From positions 2,979,699 to 3,043,698 of the forward strand of contig CP051546.1 in NCBI GenBank assembly GCA_012837155.1: a DNA stretch of 64,000 nt. Reading direction: 5' to 3'. Source of the stretch: Flavobacterium sp. (GTDB taxonomy: Bacteria > Bacteroidota > Bacteroidia > Flavobacteriales > Flavobacteriaceae). The notes under the pieces were generated by a model. The model had not been told where the DNA came from, did no database searches, and was given only the letters and a program-made list of their open reading frames with translations. A program made the position numbers and the translations under genes. Of the stretch, positions 57,906-64,000 are shown one piece after another (the stretch's first letter is position 1; every line of letters begins with the position of its first letter).

Positions 57906-58670
57906 ATGCTAAACTTATTTAGAACAAAAGCCGTACTCAAAGATTTGATTCCCCACAATCATATCGATATTCACTCGCATCTTTTACCCGGCATCGATGA
58001 TGGCGCTCGTACTTTTGAAGATAGCAAACGGCTTATTCAGTCACTCGAAGCGTTTGGAATTTCACAATTTATTACCACACCTCACATCATTCACAATGTA
58101 TGGGATAATTCTAGTGCCTCAATTAAAGTAATAGAAACAACAACGGTTCAAGAATTCAAAAAACACCATATCAACATTCCCTTTCGAGCTGCTGCTGAAT
58201 ACCTGATGAACGACCACTTTGTAACCCTCTTTAAATCAGGCGATTTATTAACACTTAAAGCAAATTATGTGCTAGTCGAAATAGGCTATATTAATCCTCC
58301 TATTCAGTTGTATGAAATCCTTTTCGACTTGCAGGTGGCTGGTTATATCCCAATATTGGCACACCCTGAGCGCTATTTATTTTACCATAACAATTTTGAT
58401 GACTATAAAAAATTGAAGCGGGCAGGCTGTCTTTTTCAGCTCAATTTAGCAGCGGTAGTAGGCTATTATGGCGAAGGAATTACCAAAATCGCAGAGAAGT
58501 TGCTTCAAAAAGGGACGTATGATTTTGTGGGCTCCGATGTGCATCATGACCATCATGTTGCAGCGTTTGAACAAAAAGTAAGATTGAAAGACTTGGCACC
58601 ACTAAAAGAAATCATCCTCAACAATCAATTTTTTAAGTTGGATTCTGATTCTGCTACCTCCATTTTATGA
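57906..58670 (+). CDS. CpsB/YwqE-type protein-tyrosine phosphatase (PHP family)
   Basis: This 254-residue protein has PHP metal-binding motifs HNHIDIHSHLLPGIDDGA, TTPHIIH, ILAHPERY and FVGSDVHHDHH. CpsB-type enzymes remove phosphate from tyrosine kinases controlling capsule or exopolysaccharide length. It is the only plus-strand gene inside the locus, facing wbpM's 3' end and diverging from wzm. The matching tyrosine kinase is not in the window. Confidence 0.9.
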   Translation: MLNLFRTKAVLKDLIPHNHIDIHSHLLPGIDDGARTFEDSKRLIQSLEAFGISQFITTPHIIHNVWDNSSASIKVIETTTVQEFKKHHINIPFRAAAEYLMNDHFVTLFKSGDLLTLKANYVLVEIGYINPPIQLYEILFDLQVAGYIPILAHPERYLFYHNNFDDYKKLKRAGCLFQLNLAAVVGYYGEGITKIAEKLLQKGTYDFVGSDVHHDHHVAAFEQKVRLKDLAPLKEIILNNQFFKLDSDSATSIL

Positions 58671-58697
58671 CATACGGTCAAAAATAAAAAACATGGA

Positions 58698-60638
58698 TTA
58701 GTCTAATAAGGTATAAACCGAATTCATGCTTCTGAACTCAGGAACAATTTTTTTCATTTTAGAAACAATATCATCATTATCAAAGAAGTTTGCTATACCA
58801 ATAAGTTCTTCAATATCAGCATGTAATTCCTCAAATTCCTCTTGCAATTCTTGAGCAATCATGATTTTTTCGTGATGAGTAGGTACTGTTTTCGAGGTAT
58901 CGTTGAGTAATTCTTCATATAATTTTTCGCCAGGTCTTAAGCCCACAATTTGAATTTTAATATCTACATCTGGAACAAATCCAGCCAATTTAATCATTTT
59001 TCTAGCCAAATCGATAATCTTGACTGGTTTACCCATATCAAAAATATAAATTTCTCCTCCATTACCCATTGTACCTGCCTCAAGAACTAACTGACAGGCT
59101 TCGGGAATGGTCATAAAATAACGAATAATATCTTGATGAGTTATCGTAACTGGCCCTCCATTGGCAATTTGTTTTGTAAACAAAGGCACGACAGAACCAT
59201 TAGAACCCAAAACATTTCCAAAACGGGTAGTAATAAACTTAGTCCCCTTAAAACCCTCCGTTTTCATGTTTTTTAGCTGTAAGGATTGCACGTACTTTTC
59301 CGCAATTCTTTTACTAGCTCCCATAACGTTGCTAGGATTAACCGCCTTATCCGTAGAAATCATAACAAAGTTTTTTACTCTGTATTCACTTGATAAATCT
59401 GCAATAATTTTAGTTCCTTCAACATTATTCAAAATAGCCTGAGAAGGGTTTTCCTCCATCAAAGGCACGTGTTTATAAGCCGCAGCGTGAAAAACCACTT
59501 GAGGATTGTATAACTTAAACACTCTTTTCATTGCTTCCTTATTTCTAATATCGGCAATTATGTGGTATATTTTCGAAACATGTCCAAGTTTTTCCAATTC
59601 CAAAGCAAGGTGATGCAATGGTGTTTCGGCCTGATCTAAGACAATTACTTCTTTTGGATTAAATCCCAATACTTGTCTGACAATCTCGCTCCCTATCGAA
59701 CCAGCAGCTCCTGTTATCAATACGGTTTTATTCGCTAATTGTTTACTAATGGATTTATTATCCAATACAATTGGTTTTCGTTCCAATAAATCCTCAATTT
59801 GTATGTTCTTTACTTTCTTTGAAATCTCTTTTTTATTCTCCCAATCCGAAATTTGCGGCACGGTGTAAACCTTATAGTTGAACTCCAAACACTGATCAAC
59901 AATTGTTAATTGGTCTTCGCGAGACAAACCTCTATCGGCAATGATAATTCCCTCGGCTCCAATGGAACGCATCAAAGTAGAAATCTTTTTCTTTTGAACA
60001 AAAATCGGCAAATTCAGCATCCGTTTAGATGCATTATGGATATTCCTATCAACAAATCCGATAATTTTAAATCGTGATGGTGTCTCAAAATTTAAGGCAT
60101 TAGCAACCGATATGGCATTGGCATCAGTACCATAAATAAGTGTTTTTATTAATTTAGCATCACTTTTCTCTGAGAAATAAATTTCAAAAGCTTGTTTTAC
60201 CATCAAACGATATAAAAACAAACCACAAAATGAAATCATGATATTTATAAAAAATGCTGGATTTTTGAATACCTGTTCATGATACAACAAGGAGTTCGCA
60301 AAATTAAAAACAAGGAATAAAATCAAAACTGACCCTTGTGAAAAAAATATTTTCAGAGCGTCAGTAAAGGATGAATGACGAATAATTCCTGAATAGGTTC
60401 TAAATAACCAAAAAAAGAAAATATTAGCTCCCAACAAAGAAGCAAAAAATAGGGTGTGATAGGACGGATAAACATAATCATAGCCAATTTCATCAAATAT
60501 AAAATGAGTAATCAAAAACGAAATGACTAGAATTGCAATATCTATGATAACAATTATCCATCGAGGCAGATAGCTTAAATTACGAACATTAAACCTTAGG
60601 TTTTCACTCGAAAAATACTTTAATCCTTTGTTAATCAT
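58698..60638 (-). CDS. UDP-GlcNAc 4,6-dehydratase, WbpM/PglF type
   Basis: This intact 646-residue protein has four N-terminal membrane helices (WIIVIIDIAILVISFLITHF), a CoA-binding-like domain (LIYGTDANAISVANAL) and the SDR catalytic domain: GAAGSIGSEIVRQVL, AAAYKHVPLMEENP, STDKAVNPSNVMGASKRIAE, GNVLGSNGSVVPLF and GLRPGEKLYEEL. It makes UDP-4-keto-6-deoxy-GlcNAc at the inner membrane, the entry to bacillosamine or QuiNAc-type sugars. It is the first gene of the minus-strand locus. An ISL3 element sits about 45 bp upstream and may have separated it from its promoter. Confidence 0.92.
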   Translation of the reverse strand: MINKGLKYFSSENLRFNVRNLSYLPRWIIVIIDIAILVISFLITHFIFDEIGYDYVYPSYHTLFFASLLGANIFFFWLFRTYSGIIRHSSFTDALKIFFSQGSVLILFLVFNFANSLLYHEQVFKNPAFFINIMISFCGLFLYRLMVKQAFEIYFSEKSDAKLIKTLIYGTDANAISVANALNFETPSRFKIIGFVDRNIHNASKRMLNLPIFVQKKKISTLMRSIGAEGIIIADRGLSREDQLTIVDQCLEFNYKVYTVPQISDWENKKEISKKVKNIQIEDLLERKPIVLDNKSISKQLANKTVLITGAAGSIGSEIVRQVLGFNPKEVIVLDQAETPLHHLALELEKLGHVSKIYHIIADIRNKEAMKRVFKLYNPQVVFHAAAYKHVPLMEENPSQAILNNVEGTKIIADLSSEYRVKNFVMISTDKAVNPSNVMGASKRIAEKYVQSLQLKNMKTEGFKGTKFITTRFGNVLGSNGSVVPLFTKQIANGGPVTITHQDIIRYFMTIPEACQLVLEAGTMGNGGEIYIFDMGKPVKIIDLARKMIKLAGFVPDVDIKIQIVGLRPGEKLYEELLNDTSKTVPTHHEKIMIAQELQEEFEELHADIEELIGIANFFDNDDIVSKMKKIVPEFRSMNSVYTLLD

Positions 60639-60683
60639 ACTATCTTTTTTTTGAGATACTCAAAACTGACAATTTTTCTTTTG

Positions 60684-61949
60684 GGTTCTACTGGGTTTTG
60701 TGTGAAAAGCCATTTAAGTCTCCGTGAAAAAATAGGATAGCGGTTCTGAAATTTTGCTTATTTCTGTATCCACGTCCTATTCGTTTTAGTTCTTCAATTG
60801 CTCCGTTTATTCTTTCTGCTCTAGCATTATTAGAGCCTGTTACTATTGCATTTAATATTCCTTGAAAATGCCTGTCGAACATTTTTACTACTTCTACTAT
60901 TTCTGGAATCTTACTATAAAGGGCACTTCGTCTCCAATTTGCTAGTATTAAAAAAGCATTTTCTTTGGTTTTCTGCCTAAATTGTATGTCTCTAAAATTC
61001 TCTTTTATTCTCCATGCTTTAGAGACCTCATAATTCACTTTGTCGATGGATTCAAATATAATTCGTTGTTTTTCAGTCATATTAGAGATGTCTTTTAACC
61101 AAATGTACTTTGTCTTTTTTAATTCTTCTACCTCACGAACTTCTCTTCTTCGGACTTTATCAACGGCTTTGTTGAGATAGCCTACTAAATGAAAATTATC
61201 ATGGCAATGAATCGCTTTTTCGAAGTGTGTTTTTGCTCCATATATAAAGCATCCCACATATCTGTGCATATCGTTTTTACCTCATCACGCTGGTCTTTAG
61301 TGAGCTTGTTGCAAAGTTTGTCAACACTTTCTTTGGTTCTACCCTCAACAACATCTATAACTACTCCTGTAGATTCCTCCGATAGAATACTAAAATAATC
61401 ATGTCCTCTTGAGACTGATTTTTCATCAATACTCAAATAATAATATCTATCATCGGCACTTCTTTTACTCATTCCTCGTTCAACAAAATTGTGCATTACT
61501 CTATGTACTTGATCAAAACTTAAGCCTAATAATCTCGCCGTTTTACTCTGACTTTTAGTGCATTGTAATGTGTCTAAAGTTTTTTTTCAAGTAACCAAGT
61601 CATCCGCTCATAAGGTTCTGCCCAAGGAACATCGATGGTTTTTACTTTGTTATTGCTGTCTTTGTATCTTGGCAAATTACAATAAATAAATGTCTTGTAT
61701 TGCCATAAATCTAAATGTCGCCATTTACGTTCCGCTCTATCATCATAAAGGTCATATTCTAAATCGCCTATTTTATATTTTTTTGGCTCATAATAAAGAT
61801 AAACATGCACTTCTAGCTTTTCTTCGCTTATATCTAACTTAGATAACTTCCAACCATCTTGGATGGGTAAAATAATTTTCTCTAGTATTGTTCTGATGTC
61901 GTATTCCATTTTGTAAATTTACAACTTTCACAAAATATCCAGTAGAACC
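60684..61949 (-). mobile_element. ISL3-family insertion sequence
   Basis: This 1266-bp element has ends GGTTCTACTGGGTTTTGTG and (other end) GGTTCTACTGGATATTTTG. It is flanked by perfect 8-bp direct repeats TTCTTTTG at 60676-60683 and 61950-61957. Eight-bp duplications are normal for ISL3. Confidence 0.93.
60688..61909 (-). CDS. ISL3-family DDE transposase (two frameshifts)
   Basis: Three frames combine to about 407 residues. First comes KWRHLDLWQYKTFIYCNLPR, then YYLSIDEKSVSRGHDYFSIL (first D) and ICTDMWDA (second D). The last part has SNNARAERINGAIEELKRI then GRGYRN (catalytic E), as in DDE_Tnp_ISL3. Missing bases near 61578 (A8 should be A9) and 61250 (one T) split it. A helix-turn-helix (SKTARLLGLSFDQVHRVM) lies in the gap between frames. 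With correct reads the element is likely functional. Confidence 0.88.
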
Positions 61950-61957
61950 TTCTTTTG

Positions 61958-62288
61958 AAATATAGCTTTCACAGGAAGCAAAAGTACAAATTAAAAATAT
62001 GAATTACTTATTTTACTTACACAAATAATTTCTTCGTAGTCGAAATACATGAAAAATAGACAAAATACACATATTGAGCCACTATTTGTAATCCTACCGA
62101 ATCGTTTCAACCTCGTTAAATTCAGTTTTATTTCGATTTTTGCTGATACAAATCTATACACAGACAGCAGGCGGATTTCAAAAGTTAGTATCGTTTTCCG
62201 TGTAAATAGGCAAAATCTACATTAACATACTGATAATCTACTCTCTAGGAAGTTTAGTTTAAAGCCTTTCAAGGGTTTAAAACCAACT
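61958..62288. other. Intergenic region between the ISL3 element and the APC permease
   Basis: This 331-bp AT-rich stretch lies upstream of the wbpM operon (before the IS inserted) and downstream of the permease. No gene, hairpin or clear TAnnTTTG motif is seen. Part of it may be the displaced wbpM promoter region. Confidence 0.4.
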
Positions 62289-63698
62289 TTAATTTTTCTG
62301 TTTTGTCAAATAATAAATAGGAATTCCTATTAACATAATCAAAACTCCCCAGCCGCAGGTGCTTGTTTTTGTAATCAACAAAGTGATAGAAATTATCAAG
62401 GAAATGATGATAAACAACATAGGAAGGAATGGATATCCAAAAGCTTTATAAGGTCTTTCTATTTCTGGCCTTTTTTTTCTTAGAATGAAAATACCATAAA
62501 TAGTAAGAATATAAAATATCAAAACAATAATTACCACAAAATCTAACAATGCGCCATATTTTCCGGTAAGACACAAAGTCGAAGCCCAAATACACTGTGC
62601 CCACAAAGCCCAAGACGGAACACTCGCACTATTTAAACTGGCTGCCTTTTTGAAAAACACCCCATCTTTTGCCATCGTGTAATAAACTCTTGCCCCTGCC
62701 ATGATTAATCCATTGTTACAGGCAAAAGTCGAAATCATAATCATCAAGGCAATGATTAACGTTCCAATACCTCCGAAAATAACCTGAGATGCCACAACAG
62801 CCACCCGATCTGATTTTGCCGTCGCTATATCTTGCAAAGGAAGAACCGCAATATACATCACGTTTGCCATCGTATAAATAACCCCAACAATCAAGGTTCC
62901 TAGAAAAAGGCTCAAACCAACGTTTCGTTTAGGATTTTTAATTTCTTCAGCAATAAAAGTAACCCCTTCCCAAGCGACACTCGAAAATTGAGAACCCACA
63001 AATGCTGCCACAAATGCTGATAATAGTGTTGTCCCACTAATTGGAAGCCAAGAACCTGTCGTGGTGTCGAGTGATTTCGAACCCCAAGCGTCAGCCCAAT
63101 TAGCCTCCCAAACTTCGGCTTTGGCAGCTAAAATAAAACCAAAAATAATGAGCCCTAAAAGTGAGGAAATTTTAATAACCGTTAATACCGTCTGCAAAAT
63201 TTTGCTGTTTTTTACGCCACGGCTGTTGATGTATGTAAGCAAAATAATGGTAATTATAGAAACAATTTGAGCCGCATTAAGTTTGAAAGCTCCCACTTCA
63301 AAAAGAATATTTTCATCACTCAAAGGAGCATAAATATAGGCAGCAAACTTAGAAAAAGCCACGCCAACCGCTGCAATTGTTCCTGTTTGTATCACAGAAA
63401 AAAAACTCCAGCCGTACAAAAAACCAATCAATTTACCGTAAGCCTCCTTGATATACACGTATTGCCCTCCAGCTTTAGGAAACATCGCACTCAACTCGCC
63501 ATAACTAACGGCCGCAATAATGGTTAACAAAGCAGTAAGTATCCAAATAGAAATAAGCCAGCCCGCAGAACCCACTTGACGCACCATATCTGAACTTACA
63601 ATAAATATCCCTGAACCTATCATCGAACCAACAACAAGCATTGTTCCATCTAGTAATCCGAGTTCTCTTTTAAAATGACCTTGATTGTCTTCTTTCAT
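62289..63698 (-). CDS. APC-family amino acid permease
   Basis: This intact 469-residue protein has about twelve transmembrane helices. It begins FKRELGLLDGTMLVVGSMIG then SGIFIVSSDMV, the APC helix-1 signature, and has AAVSYGELSAMFPKAGGQYV and FAAYIYAPLSD. It imports or exchanges amino acids at the inner membrane. The substrate is not determined by the sequence. It is a single gene with a repeat copy upstream. Confidence 0.9.
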   Translation of the reverse strand: MKEDNQGHFKRELGLLDGTMLVVGSMIGSGIFIVSSDMVRQVGSAGWLISIWILTALLTIIAAVSYGELSAMFPKAGGQYVYIKEAYGKLIGFLYGWSFFSVIQTGTIAAVGVAFSKFAAYIYAPLSDENILFEVGAFKLNAAQIVSIITIILLTYINSRGVKNSKILQTVLTVIKISSLLGLIIFGFILAAKAEVWEANWADAWGSKSLDTTTGSWLPISGTTLLSAFVAAFVGSQFSSVAWEGVTFIAEEIKNPKRNVGLSLFLGTLIVGVIYTMANVMYIAVLPLQDIATAKSDRVAVVASQVIFGGIGTLIIALMIMISTFACNNGLIMAGARVYYTMAKDGVFFKKAASLNSASVPSWALWAQCIWASTLCLTGKYGALLDFVVIIVLIFYILTIYGIFILRKKRPEIERPYKAFGYPFLPMLFIIISLIISITLLITKTSTCGWGVLIMLIGIPIYYLTKQKN

Positions 63699-63726
63699 AA
63701 TGTATAGGTTTTAGTTTTTGATATAA

Positions 63727-63855
63727 ATGATAACTATGCTATAATATTGTATTGTAAAATCTGATAAAAACAATATAAAACTCTGATTACAAATAACTTT
63801 TATTGTTATTCATCCGGCTGCCTTTATGCTGTTTGAACTCTAGACTAACTTATAG
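63727..63855 (+). repeat. Dispersed ~130-bp intergenic repeat, copy 4 (divergent)
   Basis: It keeps the same layout as copies 1 and 2 (AACTATGCTATAAT, GATTACAAATA, TATTCAT, CTTTATG) but is more diverged. It lies upstream of the APC permease. Confidence 0.55.
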
Positions 63856-63947
63856 TAGGTTTAGTTGGATAAAGATATACTTTTTTTAGAAATAGAAAAA
63901 TAGATTTACACACAATACTATTAGCACACTCGTCTCACAAAACAAAA

Positions 63948-63972
63948 AAACTCCCAAGATGATTGAGAGTTT
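63948..63972 (-). terminator. Terminator of the gene entering from the right edge
   Basis: On the minus strand AAACTCTCAA and TTGGGAGTTT form a 10-bp stem (one T-G pair) around TCATC, followed by a run of T. It immediately follows the stop codon of an off-edge gene. Confidence 0.8.
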
Positions 63973-64000
63973 AATAAAATAAGTTTTTGGCAATCGCACT
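63971..64000 (-). CDS. C-terminal end of a gene beyond the right edge
   Basis: The last nine codons read SAIAKNLFY then TAA, ending at the terminator stem. Nothing more can be said about the protein. Confidence 0.3.
   Translation of the reverse strand, partial: SAIAKNLFY

Overview
The window looks like chromosomal DNA of a Flavobacterium-like member of the Bacteroidota. It is AT-rich. Start regions lack Shine-Dalgarno motifs but several carry the Bacteroidota -7 motif TAnnTTTG. The gene families also fit: a PorV/PorQ-family barrel, a DUF4105/Lnb-like protein, a recQ | kpsF-tatC-lptB neighbourhood and a WbpM/CpsB polysaccharide locus.

Layout. (a) 1-9.3 kb: 5' part of idi (left edge), a lipoprotein MsrB-MsrA fusion, a GlgA-type GT4 enzyme, a YdeI-like protein, a Pif1-type helicase remnant split by a 117-bp MITE, parDE with a palindromic operator, an FAD dehydrogenase, a DUF2891 protein and a DUF1624/HGSNAT-like membrane acyltransferase. 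(b) 9.5-14.7 kb: recQ diverging from kpsF-tatC-CMD-lptB (Kdo/LPS supply, Tat export, LPS transport). (c) 14.9-21.4 kb: first copy of an IS5-like element, an MntA/HepT toxin-antitoxin pair, a GH25 lysozyme, pssA, a PorV-like barrel and a DUF4105 membrane protein. (d) 21.4-60.6 kb: one long minus-strand surface-polysaccharide locus. Read in transcription order it holds wbpM, wzm, wzt, a DegT aminotransferase, a PglD/NeuD acetyltransferase, glycosyltransferases, wecB, neuA, neuB, neuC, more glycosyltransferases, a polymerase/ligase and the initiating sugar transferase. It is invaded by two AAA ATPases, a DUF1016 nuclease, GIY-YIG and DUF559 nucleases, two more IS5-like copies, an IS630-like element and large amounts of palindromic repeat. 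(e) 60.7-64 kb: an ISL3-type element with a perfect 8-bp target duplication, an APC permease, and the terminator of a gene running off the right edge.

How the genes work together. WbpM (4,6-dehydratase), the DegT aminotransferase and the PglD-like acetyltransferase could make UDP-2,4-diacetamido-bacillosamine. The NeuC, NeuB and NeuA homologues could carry this on to a CMP-nonulosonic acid, possibly legionaminic acid. WecB would supply UDP-ManNAc. About ten glycosyltransferases assemble the glycan on the lipid started by the WcaJ-like transferase, and Wzm/Wzt exports it.

Two cautions or highlights. First, more than 25 genes or gene junctions are broken by single-base indels, mostly in homopolymers and in conserved genes. 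One of three near-identical IS copies shows the same lesion. I read most of these as sequencing or assembly errors and annotate the genes whole. Second, the repeats are the most unusual content. Two hairpin families each surround one small nuclease gene (TCGAGCGCAGTCGA-type around GIY-YIG, CCCCTCT-AGAGGGG-type around DUF559), and members of both have entered coding sequence. This is a plausible but unproven nuclease-linked repeat system. No tRNA, rRNA or CRISPR array was seen.
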